64,000 nt of DNA from Clostridia bacterium (GTDB lineage Bacteria > Bacillota > Clostridia > Oscillospirales > Acutalibacteraceae). The notes under the pieces were generated by a model that was not told the DNA's origin, made no database searches, and saw only the letters and a list, made by a program, of their open reading frames with translations. How positions within the stretch are numbered: the stretch's first letter is position 1; each line of letters begins with the position of its first letter. Below, piece by piece: positions 7,929 through 15,847 of this stretch. The stretch spans positions 1-64,000 of the forward strand of contig JAFUIO010000020.1 in assembly GCA_017468425.1 (NCBI GenBank), given 5' to 3'. The position numbers and the translations under genes are program-made.

Positions 7929-8621
7929 ATGACTAATAAAGAAATTCTTGAACAGATTAAAGGCGGACTTATTGTTTCTTGTCAGGCTCTTCCTACGGAA
8001 CCTCTTTATGATAGCTACATTATGTCAAAAATGGCATGGGCAGCATTTCTCGGCGGTGCAGTCGGCATCAGAGCAAATACGGTTGTTGATATCAAAGCAA
8101 TCAAAGAAAAGGTTGATTTGCCTGTTATCGGTATTATCAAAAAAGATTATGATGATTCAGACGTATACATTACTCCTACTATGGAAGAAGTAGATGCTCT
8201 CGTTGAAGCTGGTTGTGAAATTATTGCAGTTGATGCAACAAACAGATTAAGACCGAATGGCGTTACTTTTGAAGAATTTTTCAAAGAAGTAAGAGCAAAA
8301 TACCCGAATCAACTTTTTATGGCTGATACTTCTTGCTTTGAAGAAGGTAAGCTTGCTGCTGAACTTGGTATTGACCTTGTTGGTACAACAATGGCAGGGT
8401 ACACACCATATACTAAAGGCAGAAAACTTCCTGATGTTGAACTTATCGAAAGATATGTTGAAGAACTTGATGTTCCTGTAATTGCTGAAGGTGGTATCTG
8501 GGTTCCGCAGGACCTTAAAGATGTATATAAAGCAGGTGCTTTCAGTGCTGTGTGCGGCACTGCAATTACAAGACCGATGGATATTACAAAACGCTTTGTT
8601 AAGGCTTTGGGTGAAGATTAA
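7929..8621 (+). CDS. nanE: N-acetylmannosamine-6-phosphate 2-epimerase
   Basis: 230 residues (family ~230). It converts ManNAc-6-P to GlcNAc-6-P in sialic acid and ManNAc catabolism. A TIM barrel with GGLIVSCQALP at the start, the catalytic-lysine region IIKKDYDDSDVYITPT, and AEGGIW near the end. ATG 7929 is used because AGGTGA precedes it; an in-frame ATG at 7914 lacks a good site. It overlaps the next kinase gene by one base (TAATG), so the two are translationally linked. No promoter fits between the tsf terminator and the start. Confidence 0.93.
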   Translation: MTNKEILEQIKGGLIVSCQALPTEPLYDSYIMSKMAWAAFLGGAVGIRANTVVDIKAIKEKVDLPVIGIIKKDYDDSDVYITPTMEEVDALVEAGCEIIAVDATNRLRPNGVTFEEFFKEVRAKYPNQLFMADTSCFEEGKLAAELGIDLVGTTMAGYTPYTKGRKLPDVELIERYVEELDVPVIAEGGIWVPQDLKDVYKAGAFSAVCGTAITRPMDITKRFVKALGED

Positions 8622-9502
8622 TGAAAATTATCACTTTTGATATTGGCGGTACATTTATCAAATATGCTTTGTGTGATGAGAGTTTCAATCTTTCGCAGTC
8701 AACAAAGATTCCTACTGATGCAAAACAAGGCGGTAGAAAACTTATTGATAAAGTTATAGAAATTGTAAAAGAACACAAAGATATTGACCGTGTGGCAATT
8801 TCAACTGCAGGTCAGGTTGATAGCACAACAGGTACTATTGTTTATGCAACGGATACTATTCCCGGATACACAGGCACAAAAATCAAAGAAATGGTTGAAA
8901 GTGCAACCTCAATTCCTACTTATGTGGAGAATGATGTGAATTCTGCAGCTCTCGGTGAAGCATATTTCGGCAAAGCCAAAGGATATAATGATTTTATCTG
9001 TCTTACTTATGGTACAGGCATTGGTGGTGCTATCTGGCTCAATGGCGATTTATACAAAGGCTCACTTTGCTCGGCGGGAGAGTTGGGTCATATTATAACT
9101 CATTCAGGTGGCAAAAAATGTACTTGTGGCGGAAACGGATGCTATGAGTGTTATGCCTCTGCACGTGCACTTGTGGAAAGTGTCAATGAAAATTCTGATG
9201 AGATTCTTGACGGAGTAAAAATTTTTGAAGAAAAGAATTTCAATAATCCTGTTATCAGAACAAAAGTTGACGAGTGGATTGATGAAATTGTTACAGGACT
9301 TATGAGTATTGTTTACACTTTCAATCCGTCATTGATTGTTCTTGGTGGCGGTATTATGAATGAAAACTATATTGTTGATTCAATCAATGAAAGAATAAAT
9401 AAAAAGCTTATGCAGAGTTTCAGAAACGTTAAAATCGTCAATTCCAACCTTGGAAATACTGCGGGTATGCTTGGTGTAGCATATAAAGCAAGTAAAATAT
9501 AA
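8621..9502 (+). CDS. nanK: ROK-family sugar kinase, probably N-acetylmannosamine kinase
   Basis: 293 residues. The ATP-binding motif DIGGT is at 7-11, the catalytic Asp105 lies in ENDVN, and zinc ligands are His157 with Cys167, Cys169 and Cys174 (KCTCGGNGC). ROK kinases phosphorylate hexoses. The one-base overlap with nanE strongly suggests ManNAc as substrate, giving ManNAc-6-P for the epimerase. The symbol rests on context; glucokinase or another hexosamine kinase are alternatives. A strong terminator follows. Confidence 0.82.
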   Translation: MKIITFDIGGTFIKYALCDESFNLSQSTKIPTDAKQGGRKLIDKVIEIVKEHKDIDRVAISTAGQVDSTTGTIVYATDTIPGYTGTKIKEMVESATSIPTYVENDVNSAALGEAYFGKAKGYNDFICLTYGTGIGGAIWLNGDLYKGSLCSAGELGHIITHSGGKKCTCGGNGCYECYASARALVESVNENSDEILDGVKIFEEKNFNNPVIRTKVDEWIDEIVTGLMSIVYTFNPSLIVLGGGIMNENYIVDSINERINKKLMQSFRNVKIVNSNLGNTAGMLGVAYKASKI

Positions 9503-9527
9503 TACAAAATAAAGATATTTGTTTAAG

Positions 9528-9556
9528 CAGGTGCGTTTTGCACCTGTTTTTTTTAT
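9528..9556 (+). terminator. Terminator after nanK
   Basis: CAGGTGC (9528-9534) pairs with GCACCTG (9540-9546), loop GTTTT, followed by eight T. Confidence 0.9.
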
Positions 9557-9574
9557 TTATTTTTATTATAATCA

Positions 9575-9603
9575 TTGCAAGATTGACATTTTTCGTGTAT
9601 AAT
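9575..9603 (+). promoter_or_regulatory. Promoter of the primosome operon
   Basis: TTGCAA (9575-9580) and TATAAT (9598-9603) are 17 bases apart. It begins just after the nanK terminator and 33 bp before the DnaD-like gene. Confidence 0.65.
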
Positions 9604-9635
9604 ATATTTTAACTACGTTGATTGGAGGCATAATA

Positions 9636-10679
9636 ATGGAATACATAATTAATCCTGTAAAATGGAATACGTCTTTTGCTGTGCCGTCTGAGGTAGTTGA
9701 CAAATATTTACGTCTTGCAGGTTCTGTTCAGATTAAAGTTTTACTCTGGATTATGCGTCATTCTGCAGACGAAAAAACAATTGAACAAATGTCTGATTCT
9801 ATCGGTGTTTCAGCAGCTGATTGCGCTGATGCTTTGACTTTCTGGGTAGAAAACGGTATTCTGATTAAATCTGAAAATATCGGCTCACTTGATTTAAAAA
9901 CAAGTGAAGAAGCAGAGCAGGAAAAATCTGTTAAAAAGGAAGTTACACCCGTTGTTAATACTCCGAAAATATTACCTGAAATTGAGGCAGTAAAGCCGAC
10001 TGCTGAACAAATAGCGGCAAGAGGATGCGAAAGCGAAGAAATCCGTTTTCTTTTTAACGAAGCACAGTCGAGAATGGGTAAAACTATCGGACATGACGGA
10101 CAGGCTGTACTTCTTATGATGCATGATTCATACGGTCTGCCTGTTGAAGTTATTGTTACAATAATTGAATATTGTGTTTCCGTTGGTAAAACATCTACAT
10201 CATATATTTCAAAAATCGGTAAGGACTGGGGCGAAAGAGAAATCGATACTCTTGAAAAAGCCGATGAAGTTATCAGTGAACTTAAAGCTGCTGATGAAAT
10301 GTGGAATGAATTCAGAATAAAAACAGGTATTTCTACTCCAAGACCTACTTCTGCACAGATGAAATATCTCAATGTATGGAAAAATCAATATAATTTTTCT
10401 ATGGATATGGTTTTTCTTGCATATGAAGAATCTGCTAATAACATACAGAAAATCAGTTTTCCGTATATGGATAAAGTATTGCAGAATTGGCATAAGGAAG
10501 GTATAAAAACACCTGCTGATGTTAATAAAGCGAAGCAGGAAAGATTACTTCAGGCAACTAAACCTGCAGCAAAACAAGAAAAAGTACAGAAGAAAAAGTC
10601 ATCGTACGATATTGATGAAATTCTTAAAGCTAATAATCAGACTGAACTTGTATATAAAAGAAAGGGGGATGACGATTAA
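9636..10679 (+). CDS. DnaD-domain replication initiation protein (DnaB/DnaD-like)
   Basis: 347 residues. The N-terminal ~85 residues look like a winged helix (QIKVLLWIMRHS, VSAADCADALTFWVENG). The C-terminal half holds two DnaD-type helical segments (near 150-210 and 225-300, the latter with PTSAQMKYLNVWKNQ). In Firmicutes such proteins remodel origin DNA and recruit the helicase loader. ATG 9636 is chosen for its GGAGG site. It overlaps the downstream DnaI-like loader by one base (TAATG), which fits a loader partnership. I cannot say whether it corresponds to Bacillus DnaB or DnaD. Confidence 0.85.
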   Translation: MEYIINPVKWNTSFAVPSEVVDKYLRLAGSVQIKVLLWIMRHSADEKTIEQMSDSIGVSAADCADALTFWVENGILIKSENIGSLDLKTSEEAEQEKSVKKEVTPVVNTPKILPEIEAVKPTAEQIAARGCESEEIRFLFNEAQSRMGKTIGHDGQAVLLMMHDSYGLPVEVIVTIIEYCVSVGKTSTSYISKIGKDWGEREIDTLEKADEVISELKAADEMWNEFRIKTGISTPRPTSAQMKYLNVWKNQYNFSMDMVFLAYEESANNIQKISFPYMDKVLQNWHKEGIKTPADVNKAKQERLLQATKPAAKQEKVQKKKSSYDIDEILKANNQTELVYKRKGDDD

Positions 10680-11656
10680 TGTCAGTAAATAAAGAAATTT
10701 ACCTGCGAGCTAAAAATGAAATCGACCGCAGACGCGAAGAAGCACAGCTGAGTGCATTTGAAAGACGCGAAGAATGTAAACGTCGTTTCCCGGAAATTGC
10801 ACAGTCTTATAAAATTATGGCAGACACTGCTTGCGAGTGTGTTAAAGCAATGGCACTCAGCGGTGGAAAAGCACAGGATTTTATAGATGAAATTTCAAAG
10901 AAAAATCTTGAAGCCCAACAGGTAATTGCCGAAACATTAAAAAAAGCAGGTTTACCTGAAGATTACCTGAAAGAAAAATATTCTTGCAACGAGTGTAAAG
11001 ATAGTGGTTTCGTAGAAGGCAAGATGTGTACTTGTCTTAAAAATGCTATGAAACAGTTAACATATAATTCTTTGTGCGATAAAGTACCGCTTGAGAAATA
11101 CCGTTTTGATAAATTTTCACTTGAATATTATCCTGATTCCGTGAACGAAGATGGCATAGTGCCTCGCAAAAGAATGAAAAACTTCTTCGATTATTGTGTA
11201 AACTATGCGGATGATTTTAGTTCAAAATCTGCTAATATACTTATGACAGGTGAAACAGGCTTAGGAAAAACCCATTTATCGCTTGCAATTGCAGGTCAGG
11301 CTGCTAAAAAAGGCTACTCTGTCGTTTACGGTTCAGCACAGAATCTGCTTTCAAGCCTTGAAAGCGAAAAATTCGGCAGAAGTCAGACAGGTGCGGAACA
11401 AGCAATACAGGAATGCGATTTGCTTATAATTGACGATTTAGGTGCGGAATTTTCAACACAGTTTACTGTTTCTGCAGTGTACAACATCATAAATACAAGG
11501 CTTATGATGTCTAAACCTACAATTATCAGTACAAATATGTCAATGTATGAAATTGAAGAAAAATATACTCAGAGAATTGCCTCCAGAATTCTTGGTAACT
11601 ATATACTGATGGAATTCACTGGCAGAGATATCAGAGTTCAGAAAAAGAAACAGTAA
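10679..11656 (+). CDS. Helicase loader, DnaI/DnaC-like AAA+ ATPase
   Basis: 325 residues. The N-terminal part is helical and carries a zinc-binding cluster Cys103/Cys106 and Cys117/Cys119 (CNEC, CTC) as in DnaI-type loaders. The AAA+ domain has Walker A GETGLGKTH (Lys197), Walker B LLIIDDLGAE, and sensor ISTNMS. It loads the replicative helicase onto DNA. The operon with the DnaD-domain protein supports this over the IstB transposition helper, which lacks the N-terminal zinc region. Confidence 0.88.
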   Translation: MSVNKEIYLRAKNEIDRRREEAQLSAFERREECKRRFPEIAQSYKIMADTACECVKAMALSGGKAQDFIDEISKKNLEAQQVIAETLKKAGLPEDYLKEKYSCNECKDSGFVEGKMCTCLKNAMKQLTYNSLCDKVPLEKYRFDKFSLEYYPDSVNEDGIVPRKRMKNFFDYCVNYADDFSSKSANILMTGETGLGKTHLSLAIAGQAAKKGYSVVYGSAQNLLSSLESEKFGRSQTGAEQAIQECDLLIIDDLGAEFSTQFTVSAVYNIINTRLMMSKPTIISTNMSMYEIEEKYTQRIASRILGNYILMEFTGRDIRVQKKKQ

Positions 11657-11670
11657 AGGAAAAATAACTA

Positions 11671-12312
11671 ATGTCTATAAGAAACAGTAATTCAATTCCT
11701 CAAAAACAAAAAGCGCACACATATATCTGGATTTTTTGCAGAGTGGCACTGCTTATCTGGGGAATTGTAGAGTTCCTGCTTGGAAACACAACGCAGTTTC
11801 TGCAGTCTCTTTTTGCTATAGCGTTTACACATTTGTGGGATATGTTCCAGATGTGGGGCGGAAAATCTTTTATAACAAAAGTTCCTTATTATCTTCAAAC
11901 GGAATTGAATGTTTTTATTTGTGTGGGATGCGTTATCGGTACATCTCTCAATCTCCATACTGATTTTGAATCTATGGATATAATTCTTCATACCTTTGCA
12001 GGCGTTCTTTCTCAGAGCTTTATGTTTGAATTGATACCGCTTGTAAATGGTAAAAACAGAGAAACAGGTCCGGCTATGCAAGCGATGTTTTCTTTTACCG
12101 GTGCCATTGCAATACTTGTAGGTTGGGAATTTTATGAGTTTACAATGGACAGGATATACGGAATGGTTATGCAGCGTTCTGATATATTCACTGAAGTTGG
12201 TATAGTTGATACAATGTGGGATTTAATCAACGGCACAGCGGGGGCGCTTGTTTCGATGTTTATACTTGCTTTTTCGAAAAACGGAAAGTTTAAACGGAGG
12301 AAACGTGTATGA
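11671..12312 (+). CDS. Integral membrane protein, DUF2238/YjdF-like
   Basis: 213 residues with about six hydrophobic helices. The C-terminal DTMWDLINGTAGALV segment resembles the conserved Asp motif of the DUF2238 (YjdF) family; the function of that family is not known to me. It follows the loader by 14 bp and shares an ATGA overlap with the XRE regulator downstream, so membrane protein and regulator are translationally coupled. Confidence 0.65.
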   Translation: MSIRNSNSIPQKQKAHTYIWIFCRVALLIWGIVEFLLGNTTQFLQSLFAIAFTHLWDMFQMWGGKSFITKVPYYLQTELNVFICVGCVIGTSLNLHTDFESMDIILHTFAGVLSQSFMFELIPLVNGKNRETGPAMQAMFSFTGAIAILVGWEFYEFTMDRIYGMVMQRSDIFTEVGIVDTMWDLINGTAGALVSMFILAFSKNGKFKRRKRV

Positions 12313-12704
12313 GTATTGGCAGTGCTTTAAGGTTTTTCAGAAGTAAACACGGATATACACAGGCTGAAGTAGCCGAAAAAATTGGCATTAAAAGAACAAC
12401 ATATATTTCATATGAAAATTCAAAAACTGTGCCACCGTATGATTTGGTTGAAAGATTTGCTGAGTTTTACGGTGTTTCTATGCAGGATTTTGAAAACGAA
12501 ATCAGAAGCAAAACAATTCTTCAGATGAATTCCGAAGTGCCGTCTTATCAGATAACAATACGCGAAAATATGGCTGAGCTTACAAGTGATGAAAGAATGG
12601 TAATAAAGTATATAAGATTATTGGATTCTGAAGAAAAAGCTGATTTTTTTGAAAAAATTAAAGATGATTATCTGGATAGGCGATTTAAAGAAGATTCAGA
12701 ATAA
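12309..12704 (+). CDS. XRE-family transcriptional regulator
   Basis: 131 residues. An N-terminal Cro/CI-type helix-turn-helix (YTQAEVAEKIGIKRTTYISY, about 17-36) is joined to a C-terminal part rich in charged residues without a known fold. Targets are unknown. The ATGA overlap with the DUF2238-type gene suggests that it acts with or on that membrane protein. There is no terminator directly after it. Confidence 0.85.
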   Translation: MSIGSALRFFRSKHGYTQAEVAEKIGIKRTTYISYENSKTVPPYDLVERFAEFYGVSMQDFENEIRSKTILQMNSEVPSYQITIRENMAELTSDERMVIKYIRLLDSEEKADFFEKIKDDYLDRRFKEDSE

Positions 12705-12722
12705 TTTTTAATTTTTTATCTA

Positions 12723-12751
12723 TTGATAATCAGGTGAAAGTATAGTAAACT
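12723..12751 (+). promoter_or_regulatory. Probable promoter of the Thr-rich lipoprotein gene
   Basis: TTGATA (12723-12728) and TAAACT (12746-12751) are 17 bases apart, 30 bp before the start. The -10 box is a weak match. Confidence 0.4.
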
Positions 12752-12780
12752 GATAAAAATATTTTTATGAGGAGACTTAT

Positions 12781-13737
12781 ATGAAAAAATATATTTCTAT
12801 AATTTTAATGGTTGTTTTGCTTTTCAGTTTTTCATCGTGTGCAACGAAAGAAAATGACCCTGATGAACAGACATCTGTTACAGTCAACGGAGTGCAGTCT
12901 GATTCGGATAAAACAAACGGTGAGGAAGCAACAGAGGTTGTTACTGAAATAGTTACTGAGGTTGTAACTGATGACGAGGGTAACACAGAAATTGTTTCTG
13001 AAGTTGTTACTGAAATCGTAAAAGCTGAATCTTCTTCCAAAGAGAAAACCACTAAAAAGAAAGACACAACTACTAAGAAGAAAGAAACAACTACTAATGT
13101 GAAAAAACCTGTTGCAGACAAAAATGATGACCCGTCAGAATGGACTAAGGAAGAAGTTGTGGCTTATTACAAAGCTGCTTGTGAAAAATCTTCTTATAAA
13201 AAATCTGTCCAGACTATGAGTATGCGTAAAAACACTCTTAAAGCCGGTGGCGGAATCGGTAAGTTTTTAAGCGTTGCCGAACCCATTATCAGAGGAGTTC
13301 TTGAACTCAATTCAACGGAAATTGATGGGATTACGGGCGGATATTGGAATCTTGTTCCGTCTGACTGTAAAACTGCAAAAGCATATAAAAGTGGCGATTA
13401 CACTGTTGTGGAAATGACAATGGTTGACCAGACAGACGGAGTATACGGTAAAAAGTTTGAAGGAACAGTTGCTCATGCAATTACAGTTGTTGATGGTGTT
13501 GCTGAGGCAGCCGAACAGTTCCCGGCCTTTGATATAAAATATAAAGAGGCTGATATTAAGATTCATTACACAGATGCAAAACTTAAGGTTAAAATCAACG
13601 ATAAAGGTATAATTGAAAAAGGTACATGGTCTTATGTTGTAACTCCTGTAGTTAATGACCTCTATATTGAAAATCTTGAAGTAGATAATGCAGGTGCTAT
13701 AGTTGATTATAAAGTTACAGTAGGCGGTGGATTTTAA
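12781..13737 (+). CDS. Lipoprotein with a repetitive Thr/Val/Glu linker
   Basis: 318 residues. A lipoprotein signal (hydrophobic 5-17, lipobox FSSC with the lipidated Cys at 20) is followed by an extended low-complexity linker (about 25-110) with repeated TEIVTEVV units and Lys/Thr-rich TTKKKDTTTKKK stretches. The C-terminal ~200 residues form a globular domain I cannot name. The linker probably spans the cell wall. GAGGAG site, and a terminator follows. Confidence 0.8.
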   Translation: MKKYISIILMVVLLFSFSSCATKENDPDEQTSVTVNGVQSDSDKTNGEEATEVVTEIVTEVVTDDEGNTEIVSEVVTEIVKAESSSKEKTTKKKDTTTKKKETTTNVKKPVADKNDDPSEWTKEEVVAYYKAACEKSSYKKSVQTMSMRKNTLKAGGGIGKFLSVAEPIIRGVLELNSTEIDGITGGYWNLVPSDCKTAKAYKSGDYTVVEMTMVDQTDGVYGKKFEGTVAHAITVVDGVAEAAEQFPAFDIKYKEADIKIHYTDAKLKVKINDKGIIEKGTWSYVVTPVVNDLYIENLEVDNAGAIVDYKVTVGGGF

Positions 13738-13743
13738 AAATTG

Positions 13744-13772
13744 ACAGTCACTCAATAGAGTGGCTGTTTTCT
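13744..13772 (+). terminator. Terminator after the lipoprotein gene
   Basis: ACAGTCACTC (13744-13753) pairs with GAGTGGCTGT (13758-13767) with one G-U pair, then TTTCT. Confidence 0.75.
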
Positions 13773-13773
13773 A

Positions 13774-13802
13774 TTGTGTTTTTTAAAAATATTTGTTACA
13801 AT
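13774..13802 (+). promoter_or_regulatory. Promoter of the SIS isomerase gene
   Basis: TTGTGT (13774-13779) and TACAAT (13797-13802) are 17 bases apart. A transcript start near 13809 leaves little leader for the ATGs at 13817 and 13826 and favours ATG 13835. Confidence 0.5.
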
Positions 13803-13834
13803 ATTTATATATCTTTATGATTGGAATGATAAAA

Positions 13835-14455
13835 ATGAATGATTTATTCAGAAGATATCCTGAATTATCAGTCTGCCGTGAAAGTCTGGAAAAGGCAGTA
13901 GAAATGATGTGTGAAACATATTATAACGGTGGCAAAATACTTGTTTGCGGAAATGGCGGAAGTTGTGCCGACAGCGAGCATATTGTAGGGGAATTGATGA
14001 AAAGCTTTACACTTGCCAGAAAGATTCCTGATGAAGACAGAGAAAAACTTTTCTCCCTTCTTGGCGATGAATCAAAACTTTTTGTTGAAAATCTTCAAAG
14101 AGGTATACCTGCATTTTCTTTGTGCTCGCAAAGCGGCGTTATGACTGCATATAACAACGATGTAAATCCTGATATGGTTTATGCACAACTTTTGTATGCT
14201 TGCGGTAAAAAAGAAGATCTGCTTATCGGTATTTCAACTTCAGGTAATTCAAAAAATGTTGTAAACGCAGTTAAAGCAGCAAAAGCATTTGGTATAAAAA
14301 GTTTATGCCTGACAGGTGCAAAAGAATGTATGCTTGATGATTTTGCAGATTGCATAATTAAAGTGCCTGAAACAGAAACATATAAAATTCAGGAACTTCA
14401 CCTGCCTGTTTATCACTATTTATGCCTTGAAACTGAAAAGAAATTATTCGGATAA
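13835..14455 (+). CDS. SIS-domain sugar isomerase, GmhA-like
   Basis: 206 residues. A single SIS domain with LVCGNGGSCADSEHIVGEL near residue 40 and ISTSGNSKNVVNAV near 130, as in D-sedoheptulose-7-phosphate isomerase (GmhA). The His/Glu metal-site region EHIVGE is present. GmhA starts the heptose pathway for surface glycans. No heptose kinase or adenylyltransferase is nearby, and a DiaA-like replication role is also possible. In-frame ATGs at 13817 and 13826 are alternatives to 13835. The gene is monocistronic between a promoter and a shared terminator. Confidence 0.75.
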   Translation: MNDLFRRYPELSVCRESLEKAVEMMCETYYNGGKILVCGNGGSCADSEHIVGELMKSFTLARKIPDEDREKLFSLLGDESKLFVENLQRGIPAFSLCSQSGVMTAYNNDVNPDMVYAQLLYACGKKEDLLIGISTSGNSKNVVNAVKAAKAFGIKSLCLTGAKECMLDDFADCIIKVPETETYKIQELHLPVYHYLCLETEKKLFG

Positions 14456-14463
14456 AAGTTAAA

Positions 14464-14490
14464 TCCCACTCAGATGAGTGGGACTTTTTT
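14464..14490. terminator. Bidirectional terminator between the SIS gene and the MATE gene
   Basis: TCCCACTC (14464-14471) pairs with GAGTGGGA (14476-14483). Read rightward, CTTTTTT follows. Read leftward, a weaker T-rich tail follows. It ends convergent genes. Confidence 0.8.
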
Positions 14491-15847
14491 ATACTTGTGA
14501 TTTTTCAAGTTTTTTCAATTCTTTCAGTACGCTTGTTGTTACGAATATGGACACTATAAAAGTCAGACAATCTGATATTGCCTGTGACATCTGTAAACCT
14601 AAAAGTCCGATTGTGGTTGATAAAATCAGATAAAGAGGAATCAGGAATAAACCTTGTCTTCCCATTGCTACTATTGAAGCACGTCCGCCGAATCCGATGG
14701 ATTGTGATAAGAATTGTGACATCATTGCACAGGCCTGAAGCGGTAATGCAAGGCTCTGTAATCTTAATGCAAGAGCACCTATTTCAATTACTTCCTTGTC
14801 ATTTTCTCTGAAAAATGCCATAATCTGCGGTGCCAGAATGAAAGATATAACACCTAAAGTCGAGAGTAAAATTATTGCAACCACAAGGCAGAATTTAAAA
14901 GCACTTCTTACACGGTCAAATCTTTCAGCACCGAAGTTGAACCCCGAAACCGGTTGGAAACCCTGGCAGAAGCCGATAAGTCCTGCATGGATAAACAACA
15001 TATATTTGTTTACTATTGAAAGTGCAGAAAGTGCAGCTGCGCCAAAGGGACCTGCTGCAACATTAAGGATAATTGAAGAAACACTTGCAAGACCTTGTCT
15101 GCAGAAAGAGGGGAGACCTGAATGCAATATTTCTTTATAAATTTCCAGAGTCGGTCTGAAGTTTTTCAGTTTAATGCTTATACTTGTTTTCTTGACATTT
15201 GTAAATATTAGTAACAAACAGAAACTTATAAACTGACTTATTATTGTTGCGAGTGCAGCACCTGAAATTCCCATCTTCATATTGTAAATCATAATCGGGT
15301 CTAAGATGATGTTTATAACAGTGCCGGTGGAAATGCCTATCATTGAGTATAACGCATTTCCTTGTGCTCTTAACTGATTGTTAAGCACAAATGATGATGC
15401 CATAAAGGGTGCACCGATAAGGATATATCTGGCGTAGTCTACTGCGTAGGGTTTTACGCTTTCTATTGCACCGAGTAATGTTACAAATTTTTCAAGAAAC
15501 GGAAAAACTCCGATGCAAAGCAAAACGCCAAAAATAAAGGCAGTGAAAAATGCAGTTGATACCGTTCTTTTTGCTTTGTCATATTCTTTCATTCCCAGAA
15601 GTCTTGAAACAAAAGTGCCGCTTCCCATTCCTAACGTGAATCCGATTGCCTGAATCATTGCCATTATTGAATATGTAACGCCAACTGCGGCAGATGCTTC
15701 AGTTGAAATATGGCTTACAAAATATGTATCTGCCATATTATAAAGCGACGTTACAAGCATACTTATGATTGTAGGTACGGCAAGTTTAAGAATTAATTTT
15801 TTGACAGGAGTTTCTGTCATATAAATGTGTCGTTCTTCGCGTGTCAA
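14489..15847 (-). CDS. MATE-family efflux transporter
   Basis: 452 residues, about 12 membrane helices. The MATE opening KLILKLAVPTIISMLVTSLYNMADTYFV and the second repeat with GFCQGFQPVSGFNFGAE are clear. Members exchange Na+ or H+ for drugs or metabolites; the substrate is unknown. TTG 15847 is used because relatives typically begin with an ERH segment ahead of MTETP; ATG at 15820 is the alternative. It begins directly after the phosphoesterase stop codon, so the pair is one operon. Confidence 0.9.
   Translation of the reverse strand: MTREERHIYMTETPVKKLILKLAVPTIISMLVTSLYNMADTYFVSHISTEASAAVGVTYSIMAMIQAIGFTLGMGSGTFVSRLLGMKEYDKAKRTVSTAFFTAFIFGVLLCIGVFPFLEKFVTLLGAIESVKPYAVDYARYILIGAPFMASSFVLNNQLRAQGNALYSMIGISTGTVINIILDPIMIYNMKMGISGAALATIISQFISFCLLLIFTNVKKTSISIKLKNFRPTLEIYKEILHSGLPSFCRQGLASVSSIILNVAAGPFGAAALSALSIVNKYMLFIHAGLIGFCQGFQPVSGFNFGAERFDRVRSAFKFCLVVAIILLSTLGVISFILAPQIMAFFRENDKEVIEIGALALRLQSLALPLQACAMMSQFLSQSIGFGGRASIVAMGRQGLFLIPLYLILSTTIGLLGLQMSQAISDCLTFIVSIFVTTSVLKELKKLEKSQV

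Noticed and set aside
9583..9603. TTGACA with TATAAT close downstream
   Set aside because: The spacer is only 9 bases. TTGCAA at 9575 gives the proper 17-base spacing and is used instead.
9758..10372. A 204-codon open frame on the minus strand
   Set aside because: It lies wholly antisense to the DnaD-domain gene, has Ser/Ile-rich shadow composition and lacks a ribosome site.
12900..13110. Tandem repeat or CRISPR-like array
   Set aside because: The repetition is at the codon level (TEIV/TEVV and TTKKK units) inside an intact lipoprotein linker, without spacers.
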